Shown: piece by piece, positions 1 through 8,351 of the stretch
How the letters are laid out: the number at the start of each line of letters is the position of its first letter
How positions within the stretch are numbered: the stretch's first letter is position 1
NCBI GenBank assembly: GCA_002311745.1
Contig: DBZL01000017.1
Coordinates: 1-34,761, forward strand
DNA: 34,761 nucleotides
Direction of reading: 5' to 3'
Source: Phycisphaerales bacterium UBA1161
GTDB taxonomy: Bacteria > Planctomycetota > Phycisphaerae > Tepidisphaerales > Tepidisphaeraceae
The notes under the pieces: generated by a model
Told to the model about the DNA's origin: nothing
What the model saw: only the letters and a program-made list of their open reading frames with translations
Database searches by the model: none
Program-made: the position numbers and the translations under genes

Positions 1-33
1 GTGACGCGACGGTAAACAGTTACTTTTTGTCTT

Positions 34-1632
34 CTAGGAAAGGGGTCCTGACCCCCTTTTTTCTTCTCTGCGGAACTCTGTGCCCCTCTGCGTCTCTGCG
101 GTTGCATTTATTGAGCTGGCCGCAAAGCACGACTGATACAGCTCGATCAGGGAAGCAAGCCGCTCGCGGGGCTGCAGGGCGTAGAAGAATTCGCGGTCGA
201 AAAGCGGGGACTCATCCGCCATGCGCCGGTTGGTATCCGCGACGCGCTGCTGCCAGTCGGCGATGGCGGGATGGGTCCGCGCGGCGGCGGCAAGACGGTC
301 GTGCATGCGCAGAAACATCTGCTGACGCTGCGGCGATCGACGAGGCGCTTGCTCGATCTCGCGGACCAACTGCATCTTCTGCGCGCCCGAGGCACCGTGG
401 CGCAGACGATGGCCTTCGTGGGCCAGGCACGGCAGGCACGGCAGGCTTGTGCCGACGACCGTGGGAAAATAGAGGGTCGCGGTGGTCACGGCAAAAGTGG
501 GCGGCGAGATGCCGATGAAACGGGCGATCACTGCATCGGTCACTTGGTCGTAACGACCGCCGCCGATGCCGTGGATAAATTGATCGGTGACCAGGAGACG
601 CAAAAAGAGCGTCAGCGTCAGGGCGCGCGGAGAGAGGCGGAGGTTGTGGCGATGCAGGAATTGGCTCAGATCGGCGGCGGCGGACCAGCCATCGGCTTTT
701 TCGTCCAAAACAAAGAAGTCGCCGCCGATGGACAGCTTCCACGCACCGCCGACGTGCTGCACATAGGCGCGACAGCGAGTCTGGGCGGAAAGGTCGTCCA
801 GCCAGAACGGCACCTCGCAGCTATTGGTCAGAATGTGCAAATCGGGCATGGGACGCGCGGGGGTGCGAATGCGGTGAGCGGCTCGGTACGATCGCAGGGC
901 ATCGTTGTAGATTTCGGCAAAGCCGACCGCGCGGGCCAGGAGGTGATGCACCAACGCCAGATAGGGCTGGCTGGACCAGATGGGCGAGGCCAGGATGCTC
1001 TGGTGGCGCAAGCCCAGGCTCCCATCGAGCCAGTGCATGGCACTGGCGATGGTCGCGGGAAGATTGGGCTGATCGATGGATTGACGGGCAAGCTGCTCGA
1101 GGAATTCCAGGGCCGCGGGGACGAAGGGCCAAGCCCCGGCGGCGGCGGCGAGGGAGGATTTGAGGTCGTGGATATGTCCGGGCGTGGGGCCTGCCAGCAG
1201 AGCGCTCCAGGGGGCGTTGCCGAGGCTTGGATCGTCCGTGATGGGTTGCGACCATAACGGCCAGCGAAGCTGCAGATGCTTGGGGACATCGCTGTCGACC
1301 AGGATCAGCAGCGTATCAGCGCCGATGCGTGCCGCCGCCGCGTGCATCAGGGCCAGCTTGGCCCACACGCCGGCGTGGTACAGTTCGGCCTGATGGGCGA
1401 CGACAAGCAGTGGGCGGTCGCCGTCCAGGCCCAGCCATTGGCGTTGTCGGCGGCGCAGCTCGGGCAAGTCGATCCCGCCGATGGGCAACGACGCCGCGGC
1501 CAGCAGGTCATGGTTGGCCAAGGTGTGCCGCAGGATCTGATCGGGCTGGGGCCAAATCAGCAGCTTGGAATCCTCGCTTGGCGCTTTCCAGTCGGGATAC
1601 GGCGAGGATTGCTGCGACATGGAGCGGCTCAT
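34..1632 (-). CDS. Conserved hypothetical protein, weakly BshC-like, with a repeat-derived C-terminus
   Basis: I cannot name a function for this 532-residue protein. It has no signal peptide or membrane segment and looks cytoplasmic. An N-terminal stretch reading VVAHQAELYHAGVWAKLAL and a later one reading FIHGIGGGRYDQVTDA recall, loosely, the layout of BshC-type bacillithiol synthases; this is an impression, not an assignment. Two ATG codons are possible, at 1632 and 1620 (Met1 and Met5). The gene lies 10 bases after a glycosyltransferase gene on the same strand, so the two are probably one transcript. The last 25 or so residues (from about NATAETQRG onward) are encoded by a dispersed-repeat sequence and end in a GGGGTC/GACCCC palindrome, so the natural protein may once have ended earlier. 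Confidence 0.7.
   Translation of the reverse strand: MSRSMSQQSSPYPDWKAPSEDSKLLIWPQPDQILRHTLANHDLLAAASLPIGGIDLPELRRRQRQWLGLDGDRPLLVVAHQAELYHAGVWAKLALMHAAAARIGADTLLILVDSDVPKHLQLRWPLWSQPITDDPSLGNAPWSALLAGPTPGHIHDLKSSLAAAAGAWPFVPAALEFLEQLARQSIDQPNLPATIASAMHWLDGSLGLRHQSILASPIWSSQPYLALVHHLLARAVGFAEIYNDALRSYRAAHRIRTPARPMPDLHILTNSCEVPFWLDDLSAQTRCRAYVQHVGGAWKLSIGGDFFVLDEKADGWSAAADLSQFLHRHNLRLSPRALTLTLFLRLLVTDQFIHGIGGGRYDQVTDAVIARFIGISPPTFAVTTATLYFPTVVGTSLPCLPCLAHEGHRLRHGASGAQKMQLVREIEQAPRRSPQRQQMFLRMHDRLAAAARTHPAIADWQQRVADTNRRMADESPLFDREFFYALQPRERLASLIELYQSCFAASSINATAETQRGTEFRREEKRGSGPLS
40..112. repeat. Dispersed repeat: GGGGTC-GACCCC palindrome plus CCGCAGAGACGCAGAG unit
   Basis: On the minus strand this stretch reads AACCGCAGAGACGCAGAGG, then a related CACAGAG/CCGCAGAG run, then [25 protein letters not shown] sequence. 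The 14-base palindrome GGGGTCCTGACCCC lies at 42-55. The same style of periodic GGAGNCACGGAGG unit is seen at 4427-4577. Only one arm of a possible larger inverted repeat is inside the window. It forms the 3' end of the upstream hypothetical gene. A dispersed repeat is inferred from the pattern, as no second copy of this exact unit is in the window. Confidence 0.5.
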
Positions 1633-1642
1633 CCAGGCAGAT

Positions 1643-2395
1643 CTATTGCGAGGCGCAACAGCAGGGTCGGGACGTTGCGGCGGCCGGCAGTGGATTCTCG
1701 GCCAGGCGTTTGATTTCGTTGCACAGCACGTACACGTAATGCTGCAGGCGATTGCCCACGTCGTCCAAAGCGCCGCCGAAGTGGCGGGTTGGATCGTTGT
1801 AGATCAGGCGGACGGGGATTTCGGTGATGCGCAGAGCGGCGGCGGCGACCTGGGGCCAAAGCTGAAGCGGAAACGCGTAGCCCGGCTCGGTGAGGCGCAG
1901 GCGGCGCATGGCCGAGACGCGGTGGGCCTTGAACCCGCAGAACGCATCCGTCAGGTTCAGAGCAAACAGGTCGTTAAGAATCGTGGTGATGGTCATGTTG
2001 ACGGCGCGGCGGTCGGTGGGCGGCAGGTCGTCGTTGTGCCGCGGATGCAGGTAACGCGAGCCGCTGATCAGGTCCCAGCAGTCGGTGCGGATTTGCCGGA
2101 TGAAGTCGGGAATCCTCTCCGGCTCGTGCTGCTCGTCGCAGTCCATGGTGATGACCCAGTCGTAGCCGGCGTCATCCGCGAAGGCGAAGGCATCGATGAG
2201 GCTCTGGCCATAGCCGCGGTTTTCGCCGTGGCGGATGAGGCGAATGTCGGATCGTGCGGCCAGAACGTCGGCGGTGCCATCCGTGCTGCCATCGTCGACC
2301 ACGAGGATTTCTGGACAATAGCGGTGGATTTTGTCCAGTACGGGCTCGACGTATCTGCGCTCGTTGAAGACAGGGACGGCGATGAGTAAACGCAC
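1643..2395 (-). CDS. Family 2 glycosyltransferase, DPM1/polyprenyl-phosphate type
   Basis: This 250-residue protein has the GT-A fold signature of family 2 glycosyltransferases. The N-terminus MRLLIAVPVFNE is the first strand, VDDGSTDGT is the nucleotide-binding loop, and MDCDEQHEP carries the DXD-like metal/sugar-nucleotide site near residue 90. The length and the absence of C-terminal membrane helices match dolichol-phosphate-mannose-synthase-like enzymes, which transfer a sugar from a nucleotide donor to a lipid phosphate. The donor and acceptor cannot be read from sequence. The start is GTG at 2395, chosen because AAGGAGG sits six bases upstream. The hypothetical gene ending at 34 follows after 10 bases and probably shares the transcript. 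The C-terminus is Cys/Ala-rich and not typical of the family. Confidence 0.85.
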   Translation of the reverse strand: MRLLIAVPVFNERRYVEPVLDKIHRYCPEILVVDDGSTDGTADVLAARSDIRLIRHGENRGYGQSLIDAFAFADDAGYDWVITMDCDEQHEPERIPDFIRQIRTDCWDLISGSRYLHPRHNDDLPPTDRRAVNMTITTILNDLFALNLTDAFCGFKAHRVSAMRRLRLTEPGYAFPLQLWPQVAAAALRITEIPVRLIYNDPTRHFGGALDDVGNRLQHYVYVLCNEIKRLAENPLPAAATSRPCCCASQ

Positions 2396-2600
2396 TGGCT
2401 ACCTCCTTGCAACATTCGATGGGGCCGCGGATTATTAAAGTCAGTGACTTCGCCGAGTTTATCGGACGGTGTACGCCGCCGAGACAAACTCAAGTCATAG
2501 TAGAACTGGCTTAAATCATCGTCAACCGCCGATTTAGAGAGATGTATTGCGCTCTGGCCGATCGGTGGTCGCTCGGCTATATTTCCGCCCCTGCACCACG

Positions 2601-3617
2601 ATGACCAAACACACAATCGTCGCTGCTGACGCCGCAATCAAGCTGGGGATGGCTGTTCTTTGGGCAGCGGTCTGCTGCCTGGGCGGGTGCGTCCACCACC
2701 GCCCCACCACGCGCCCCGACCGCGCCACCGCCGCGTACGTCCAAGGGGCGCTGGCGTATCAACACGGAGACGCGGAGACGGCCGTGTCGGAGCTGAGCGA
2801 GGCGGTGCAGGAGAATCCGGATTTGACGATGGCGCACGTGTTGCTGGGGGACATCTACCGCAGCCGCACCGATTACCGCGACGCGGCGGATCATTACGAG
2901 GTGGCCGCGCGGCTCGATCCGTACGATTACAAGAACCATTACAATTTGGGGATCACCTACCAGTTCCTCAGCCGATTGCAGGAAGCGGTGGCGTGCTACC
3001 TGCGGGCGTTGAAGCTCAAGCCGACGGACCTGAATTCGAACATGAACCTGGGCCTGGTGTACCTGGCGCTGAATCAGCCGGATGACGCCTTGGCGATGAT
3101 GCAGCGAGCGGTGAAAGTCGATCCGAAATCCGCCGCGGCGCACTGCAACCTGGGGGTGGCGTTGGAAGCGAAGGGGAACTTCGCGGCGGCGGAACTGGAA
3201 TATCGCCGGGCGGTGGAACTGGATGGCCAATCGACGGTGGCGCTGATGGACCTGGCGGGGAACCTGATCCGCCAGGGCCACGGGGCTGACGCCGTCGCCG
3301 TCATGCGGGCGGAGTTGAAGTTGTCGGATACCACCGTGGCACGAAAGCGCTACGGCGACGCCCTGGTGCTGGATGGGCTTGATGATGATGCGTATCGCCA
3401 GTACGCCGAGGCCCTGCGGCGAAAGCCGGACTACTGGCAGGCGCTGAACCAGACGGGGATGATCCTGCTGCGGAGATACATTGCCGGTTCGGAGCTCGAG
3501 GAACCGGTGCGAAAGCAGGCCATCGCCACCTGGCAGCGAAGCCTGGAGCTGAACCCCAATCAGCCGCAGATCCAGGCGCTGATCAACAAATGGAACACGA
3601 CGCAGGCGTTTCCGTGA
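2601..3617 (+). CDS. TPR-repeat lipoprotein
   Basis: Tetratricopeptide-repeat protein of 338 residues from the ATG at 2601; the open frame extends upstream to 2547, but the methionine at 2601 places a proper signal peptide at the N-terminus. The hydrophobic stretch MAVLWAAVCCLGGC ends in a lipobox (LGGC, Cys about 30), so a membrane-anchored periplasmic or surface lipoprotein is predicted. About seven TPR units of 34 residues follow, with the usual spacing of Gly/Ala/Tyr/Pro (for example AAHCNLGVALEAKGNFAAAELEYRRAVELD, which is a full unit in two helices). TPR proteins act as protein-protein scaffolds; the partner is unknown. It is divergent from the GT2 gene, with about 200 bases between them. 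Confidence 0.85.
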   Translation: MTKHTIVAADAAIKLGMAVLWAAVCCLGGCVHHRPTTRPDRATAAYVQGALAYQHGDAETAVSELSEAVQENPDLTMAHVLLGDIYRSRTDYRDAADHYEVAARLDPYDYKNHYNLGITYQFLSRLQEAVACYLRALKLKPTDLNSNMNLGLVYLALNQPDDALAMMQRAVKVDPKSAAAHCNLGVALEAKGNFAAAELEYRRAVELDGQSTVALMDLAGNLIRQGHGADAVAVMRAELKLSDTTVARKRYGDALVLDGLDDDAYRQYAEALRRKPDYWQALNQTGMILLRRYIAGSELEEPVRKQAIATWQRSLELNPNQPQIQALINKWNTTQAFP

Positions 3618-3641
3618 TCCGCGCAGCGGCCGCCGCGGCGG

Positions 3642-4379
3642 TCAGGCAACTTGGGAAATGGTGAGCGAGCTGCCCTCGCCTTGAATCTCGAATTGCAGGG
3701 GCGCGTTGGCCGGCTGGTAGGTGTCGTCCAGAATGGAGGCGTTGGCCAGCAGGGCCATTTTGCTTCCGTCGCCGGGAATCGGGCACGGCACCTGATACAC
3801 GCCGTAGCCGCTGTGCAGATGTCCGAAGACCGTCAGCAGCGGGCAGAGCTGCAGGATCCGTTCCAAAAGCGCCACCGATCCGACGGGGTTGCCGCCGTCG
3901 GGAAGATTGGCCCCCACCGGAGCCGGATCGCCCCAGCCGCGCGGGGCGGCGTGGCTGATCAGAATGTTCACGTCCGGCGGAATGAGCCGATATTTTTGGG
4001 CCAGGAACGCCTCGCCATTTTCGCGCGGGGCGTTGAACGCCCAATCGCAAAACCACGGCTGCCAGGGCGTGCCGTAAATCTTGAGCCCGTCGATCACGAT
4101 GCTGCTGTCCTGGAGATAATTCCAGCGCAGGTCCGTCGGCACGCGGCTGGGGGCTTGCTCGAAGATGAAATCGTGGTTCCCGGCGATGCCGCAGATGTGC
4201 CGGGCCGGCACCCGTTGCAGCCACGGCCGCAAGAAGTTGTTCAGCCATCGCGCCTGATACTTCACGCTGTGATCCGCCACCGGCGTCACGTCCCCGCCGA
4301 TCAGAAGCAGATCACACGCCGGAATCACCGGCAGATGACCGTGACAGTCGCTGATGCAAACCACCCGCATGCCCCCCAT
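3642..4379 (-). CDS. Calcineurin-like metallophosphoesterase (MPPED-like)
   Basis: A 245-residue protein with all the metal-binding motifs of the calcineurin-like phosphoesterase superfamily in order: SDCHGH (DxH, residue about 11), GGD (about 29), GNHDF (about 67), SHAAPRGWGDP, and FGHLHSGYG (GHxH). The arrangement and the short compact length resemble the MPPED1/2 class of metal-dependent phosphodiesterases. The substrate cannot be told from sequence. No signal peptide is seen, so it is probably cytoplasmic. Met1 and Met4 are both possible starts. It is convergent with the TPR lipoprotein gene, with 24 bases between the stops, and is followed upstream by a repeat-rich gene-free stretch. Confidence 0.88.
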   Translation of the reverse strand: MGGMRVVCISDCHGHLPVIPACDLLLIGGDVTPVADHSVKYQARWLNNFLRPWLQRVPARHICGIAGNHDFIFEQAPSRVPTDLRWNYLQDSSIVIDGLKIYGTPWQPWFCDWAFNAPRENGEAFLAQKYRLIPPDVNILISHAAPRGWGDPAPVGANLPDGGNPVGSVALLERILQLCPLLTVFGHLHSGYGVYQVPCPIPGDGSKMALLANASILDDTYQPANAPLQFEIQGEGSSLTISQVA

Positions 4380-4426
4380 ATTGGCAATTCCCCCGCCGAC
4401 CGCAACACCCGGGGCGTTACAGGCTG

Positions 4427-4577
4427 AACCACGGAGTCACGGAGGCACGGAGGCGCCTCCTGACGCTGGCGAGTCACTCGGTAAAGCAACAACTATTAAA
4501 AGATATTTTGGGGGACAGAAATTGCCGGCAAATCTGCAATGACGGGTTGGCCTCCGTGTCTCAGTGCCTCCGTGGTT
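4427..4577. repeat. Inverted-repeat element, 27-bp arms (ACGGAGG family)
   Basis: The left arm, 4427-4453, begins AACCACGGAGTCACGGAGG. The right arm, 4551-4577, is its reverse complement at 24 of 27 positions. The arms are themselves built from a degenerate CACGGAGG unit, and 97 bases lie between them. There is no open reading frame or transposase inside. The structure is MITE-like or REP-like; I cannot see target-site duplications clearly. Confidence 0.75.
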
Positions 4578-4645
4578 TAAGTCGTTTTTTTGGCGCATGG
4601 AAGAAACGCGCGGGCAAAGCGGCGCGATTCGAATCCGGACTCTTT

Positions 4646-4744
4646 ACCGCGGATTACTCGGATGACTCGGATACAAAGTACAAGGAGAGCTGACCAGGCA
4701 CGGCCAATGTCCTTTTCATCCGCGTCATCCGCGTCATCCGCGGT
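4646..4744. repeat. Inverted-repeat element, 27-bp arms (CGGATGACG family)
   Basis: The left arm, 4646-4672, starts ACCGCGGATTACTCGGATG. The right arm, 4718-4744, matches its reverse complement at 24 of 27 positions. The unit CGGATGACG is repeated within each arm. The intervening sequence is 45 bases. The architecture is the same as the neighbouring element at 4427-4577, but the sequence family is different. Confidence 0.75.
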
Positions 4745-4972
4745 TTCTGATCTTGCATCGAGACTGGGCTTGGGGGGCGAAGGTTTTTGAGGGGTCTGCG
4801 GTAGATACATTTCACGCCGGCAACGCAGTTCTCGGAGGGACAAGCAGCTGCGCGGCGTCGACCGCAAGGATGGAGATACGATCGGTACTGCCCGCTGCCG
4901 ATTCCGCCGGAAATGGACAGCCTGCCGCGAGCGGGTTATACAGTCTGTTCAATCATTCTTCGCCGGCATTGG

Positions 4973-5521
4973 ATGCCCGTTGTGAAAAAGCTGCTTGTTT
5001 ATGGGCTGATCGTAGTCCTCGCGGTGCTCTTGGCCGGCCTCTACGGGATCGCGCACAACCAGATCAGCTACACCGTGGCACCGGAGTATTTCACCAAGTT
5101 CAAGTTCAGACAATTTGGTTTTAACGACACACCGCTTCCGCGGCGCGTGCGCGCCTCGATGGTTGGCTTCCTCGCGTCGTGGTGGATGGGCATCCCGATC
5201 GGCTTGCTCGTTGGTGCGGCCGGCTTCATTCACCGCGGCCATCGCCGAATGCTTCGCGTCACGCTGTGGTCGTTGCTTGTCGCTGTCGGTTTCACGCTCC
5301 TGTTTGGGCTGGGCGGCTTGATCTACGGCTACGTGCAGACGGCGCACATTGACCTGGCCGAGTATCGCCAGTGGTACATCCCGTACGATGTCACTGACCT
5401 GCGGCGGTTTCTGTGCGCCGGCTACATGCACAATTCGTCATACCTCGGCGGCGTGCTTGCCATCCCGGTTGCTTGGGTGTTTCATATTGTCGTCAGAGTC
5501 AGAACGAAAGATGCGACTTAA
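4973..5521 (+). CDS. Hypothetical membrane protein, about four transmembrane helices
   Basis: This is an unrecognised protein of 182 residues from the ATG at 4973; the frame is open from 4913, but starting at 4973 gives a clean N-terminal positive-then-hydrophobic segment. Hydrophobic stretches at about residues 5-26, 63-87, 95-119 and 155-176 suggest four membrane helices, with basic residues (RRVR, HRGHRR) on the likely cytoplasmic loops. A soluble loop with Tyr/Phe-rich sequence separates helices 1 and 2. No catalytic motif was seen. Its neighbours are the repeat-rich stretch upstream and another hypothetical gene 176 bases downstream, so context gives no function. Confidence 0.6.
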   Translation: MPVVKKLLVYGLIVVLAVLLAGLYGIAHNQISYTVAPEYFTKFKFRQFGFNDTPLPRRVRASMVGFLASWWMGIPIGLLVGAAGFIHRGHRRMLRVTLWSLLVAVGFTLLFGLGGLIYGYVQTAHIDLAEYRQWYIPYDVTDLRRFLCAGYMHNSSYLGGVLAIPVAWVFHIVVRVRTKDAT

Positions 5522-5697
5522 CGAGGCGCGGAGAAAGTCGGGCACAACCGATTGCGGACGGCACGTCGGCCAAGCTGCGTTGCCGCGGCGGACGACCAAC
5601 CCGCGGAGAGAAAATTGAGCGATCTTTTTTCTGTGCTCCCAACCGTAAATAGCTACGGCCCCTTTCGTCTGTGCTGGCGTGAAGCCGCATCGCACGT

Positions 5698-6234
5698 ATG
5701 TTTCTAATCCACAATGGTAAGGTCGTCTGCGATTGGGATCTCGAGTTCTTGGGAGAGCTTTTGGCGTTGATCGACAAACAATTGGACAAGCTTTACCGGC
5801 AGGCCAAGCAGTCTGCCGACCCGGATTCTTTCGGGATCTTCGATAGTGCAGAGGGCGTCATCGGCCTTGGGTTCGTTGCTTGCCAGCGTTATTTAGTCGC
5901 AACGTGTGGTTCTGTTCGGATCGATAAAAAGCTGGCGCTAGTCCGAGGAGCGCGACATCCGTCGGGCATGACGATTCCGGAAATCATTAACCATGCCGCG
6001 AACTATTGGAAGCATCGGGACGAATGGCAGCTCGACAAGAGTCCTGCAAACCAGAATCGGGTTCGTCGGATTTGGAAGGCATTTAAGGCGGTGGGGTGCG
6101 CACCAGACTTGAATTATCCGTTGAGCTGCATTCTCGCTAAGTTGGTCGCGCCGGGGCCACCTGGATTCAAGCCGATAATCACGAAGTTGGAGCGGTGGAG
6201 GGATGAACTGCGTGCCGCCGTTCGTCGCCGGTGA
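5698..6234 (+). CDS. Hypothetical protein, 178 residues
   Basis: I do not recognise this protein. It is soluble, without a signal peptide or membrane helix, mixed alpha/beta in composition, and has a basic C-terminus (ELRAAVRRR). The start ATG at 5698 is the first in frame; no strong ribosome-binding site precedes it. Trp, Cys and His residues are spread through the middle (NHAANYWKHRDEW), but no known active-site pattern is evident. It ends 74 bases from the stop of argF on the other strand. Codon use looks coding and typical of the window, so I think the gene is real, though lower confidence than its neighbours. Confidence 0.55.
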   Translation: MFLIHNGKVVCDWDLEFLGELLALIDKQLDKLYRQAKQSADPDSFGIFDSAEGVIGLGFVACQRYLVATCGSVRIDKKLALVRGARHPSGMTIPEIINHAANYWKHRDEWQLDKSPANQNRVRRIWKAFKAVGCAPDLNYPLSCILAKLVAPGPPGFKPIITKLERWRDELRAAVRRR

Positions 6235-6308
6235 TGTGCTATTCCGCCCGCGACGAACCGCGCCGGGTTATGGGTTCGCCTCTCGAACACGTCTCCAACT
6301 GCACTCGA

Positions 6309-7229
6309 TTATGCCCCACCGATCAATACCGCCAAGAGGCCCTTCTGATAATGCAGGCGATTCTCGGCCTGGTCGAAAACGACGGATTGCTTGCCCTCTA
6401 AGACATCGGCGCTGATCTCCAGGCCGCGGTAGGCGGGCAGGCAGTGCATCACGATGGCGTGCTTGGGGGCGCGGCTCAGCAGATTCTGGTCCACCATGAA
6501 ACCCTGAAAATCGCGCAGGCGATTGGCCTTTTCGGCTTCCTGGCCCATGCTGATCCAGGTATCGGTGTAAATCACGTCCGCATCCCGCACGGCTGCTGCG
6601 GGATCGCGCGCGGTTTGGAACTGCATCTGCGGAACCTGCGACATGATGCGATCCATGTCGGCGGCGGGAAGCTCGTAGCCGGCGGGAGTGGCGAGGATGA
6701 AACGGACGCCGAATTTCCCGCAGGCGACGGAGAGGGAGCGGGCGACGTTGTTGCCGTCGCCGATGAAGGCCAGGGTGCGGCCGCGAAGATCGCCGAATTT
6801 CTCACGCATGGTCATCACGTCGGCCATCGCCTGGCAGGGATGGCTGTAATCGGTCAGGGCATTGACGACCGGAACGGTGGCCCACTTGGCCAGGGCGATC
6901 ACCTTTTCATGCTCGAAGGTGCGGGCCGTGATGCCGTCGCACATGCCGGACAGAACGCGGGCGACGTCCTCGATCGCCTCGCGCTGGCCCCAGCCGACCT
7001 CCTCGCCGCGCAGCAATAGACCCGTGCCGCCCAATTGCGTCATGGCCACGCTGAAGCTGACGCGCGTGCGCAGGCTGGGCTTTTCAAAGATCATCGCCAA
7101 CGTCTTGCCGGCCAGGATCGGATCATTGCGGCCGGCGGCGCGGAGCTGCTGCTTGAGCTGCGCCGCCACGTCCAGCGTGTGCTGAAGCTCCTGCAGGGTG
7201 CAAGAAGCTATGGAGATGAAGTGCTTCAT
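6309..7229 (-). CDS. argF: Ornithine carbamoyltransferase
   Basis: Catalyses carbamoyl phosphate plus L-ornithine to L-citrulline, the sixth step of arginine synthesis, in the cytoplasm. The 306-residue length is normal for the family. The carbamoyl-phosphate loop is present as KPSLRTRVSF (near residue 50). HPCQAMAD follows in the middle, then DTWISMGQE in the ornithine-binding domain, and HCLPAYRG near the C-terminus. This set fits ornithine rather than acetylornithine or aspartate carbamoyltransferase. It lies downstream of argB on the same strand, across a 157-base gap filled by an ATGACGAA-type repeat, so cotranscription with argB is plausible but not certain. The ribosome-binding site is weak, probably displaced by the repeat. 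Confidence 0.95.
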   Translation of the reverse strand: MKHFISIASCTLQELQHTLDVAAQLKQQLRAAGRNDPILAGKTLAMIFEKPSLRTRVSFSVAMTQLGGTGLLLRGEEVGWGQREAIEDVARVLSGMCDGITARTFEHEKVIALAKWATVPVVNALTDYSHPCQAMADVMTMREKFGDLRGRTLAFIGDGNNVARSLSVACGKFGVRFILATPAGYELPAADMDRIMSQVPQMQFQTARDPAAAVRDADVIYTDTWISMGQEAEKANRLRDFQGFMVDQNLLSRAPKHAIVMHCLPAYRGLEISADVLEGKQSVVFDQAENRLHYQKGLLAVLIGGA

Positions 7230-7241
7230 GAGCGAATACCT

Positions 7242-7370
7242 AATGACGAAATTCGAATGACGAATGACGAATCAATGACCAAATCACCAATGACCAATGA
7301 AGGACGCCCCCATTCGTCATTGGAATTTGATTCGTCATTTATCATTCGTCATTCGTCATTCGTCATTCCC
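7242..7370. repeat. ATGACGAA repeat array with inverted halves, argB-argF junction
   Basis: The left half (about 7242-7300) repeats AATGACGAA and ATGACCAA units. The right half (about 7311-7370) carries the complementary CATTCGTCATTCGTCATT run. Together they form a large imperfect inverted repeat that fills most of the gap between argB and argF. The same unit occurs between rpsS and rplB (17965-18056). No gene lies inside. Confidence 0.8.
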
Positions 7371-7386
7371 ATCTCCCCCGCGGCGG

Positions 7387-8277
7387 CTATTTCACGATCT
7401 CCGTGCCGATTCCGGCTTCCGTGTAAATTTCGAGCAGGAGGGCGTGTGGGATGCGGCCGTCGATGATATGCGTTTTGTTGACGCCGCCGCGCAGGGCGGT
7501 GACGCACGCCTCGACCTTGGGCAGCATGCCGCTGGTGATCACGCCGCTCTTGATCAGGCCGTCGATCTGTCCGATGGTCAGGTGCCGGACAAGGCTGGCG
7601 GGGTCGGCCGGATCGGTGCGGATGCCGTGGGTGTCGGAGACGACGACTAATTTTTCGGCCTTCATGGCGGCGGCGACGGCGCCGGCGGCGGTGTCGGCGT
7701 TGACGTTGAGCCTGTTGCCGGCGGCGTCGCGGGCGATGGTGGCGATGCAGGGGATGGAGTCGGCCTGCACCAGCAGTTGCAGGAGGCGGGCGTTGACGCT
7801 GGTGACTTCGCCGACGAGGCCCAGGTCGATGCGCCGGCCGTCGGCCCCTTGCAGGTACGTTTTTTCGGCAAACAACACGACGCTGGCCAGCGAGTGCAGG
7901 CCCATCGCCTCGCACCCTTGGGCCTGGATGAAGTTGACGATGAAAGCGTTGATCTGATTGCACAGCACGTGCTCGGCGATGGCCAGCGTGCGCTCATCGG
8001 TGTATCGGCGGCCCATGACCATCTGCGGCTGGAGGCCGGCGGTTTCCATGGCCTGGTTGATCGCCTTGCCGCCGCCGTGCACGAGGATCGGCTGCATCCC
8101 CACGTAGTTCATGAAGACGATGTCGTTGAGCAGGTCGGTCAGGGCTCTTTCATCGTCCATGATGGAGCCGCCGACTTTCACGACCACGACCTTGTTGTGG
8201 AAGCGCTGGATGTATCCGAGCGCTTCCACCAAAGCCGAGGCTTTGTCGATGGCGATTTTGTCAACGCCGTTGTCCAT
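7387..8277 (-). CDS. argB: Acetylglutamate kinase
   Basis: Phosphorylates N-acetyl-L-glutamate, the second step of arginine synthesis. The amino-acid-kinase fold is shown by VVVKVGGSIMDD (phosphate loop), PILVHGGGKAINQAM (substrate loop), NVNADTAAGAVAAAM (central ATP/NAG region), and VVVSDTHGI. The C-terminal HIIDGRIPHALLLEIYTEAG followed by GIGT matches the family's end. The N-terminal helix before the first strand (DKASALVEALGYIQRFHNK) resembles the extra N-helix of arginine-inhibited hexameric kinases, so feedback inhibition by arginine is possible. I start it at the ATG at 8277, giving 296 residues; the frame is open to 8361, but that extension is Pro/Arg-rich and unlike the family. map lies upstream and argF downstream on the same strand. 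Confidence 0.95.
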   Translation of the reverse strand: MDNGVDKIAIDKASALVEALGYIQRFHNKVVVVKVGGSIMDDERALTDLLNDIVFMNYVGMQPILVHGGGKAINQAMETAGLQPQMVMGRRYTDERTLAIAEHVLCNQINAFIVNFIQAQGCEAMGLHSLASVVLFAEKTYLQGADGRRIDLGLVGEVTSVNARLLQLLVQADSIPCIATIARDAAGNRLNVNADTAAGAVAAAMKAEKLVVVSDTHGIRTDPADPASLVRHLTIGQIDGLIKSGVITSGMLPKVEACVTALRGGVNKTHIIDGRIPHALLLEIYTEAGIGTEIVK

Positions 8278-8351
8278 GTAGCGGATTCCGTCAGCGGGAA
8301 AGGCGGCGAGTGTAGGGCGCGTGTGGGGCGGTGTCAAAACGGGCGGGGACG

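Larger units (their letters stand above)
4380..4972. other. Gene-free stretch carrying two inverted-repeat elements
   Basis: No credible gene is seen here; the short open frames are compositional and cross the repeats. The stretch holds two small inverted-repeat elements (4427-4577 and 4646-4744) described separately. The rest, 4745-4972, is unremarkable leader sequence of the membrane-protein gene that starts at 4973. Confidence 0.7.

Noticed and set aside
5522..5697. A tRNA or small RNA between the two hypothetical genes
   Set aside because: I could not fold a cloverleaf or find a conserved RNA motif or terminator there.
7242..7370. Short ATGACGAA repeats as a CRISPR-like array
   Set aside because: Units are 8-9 bases, contiguous and inverted in the second half, with no spacers.
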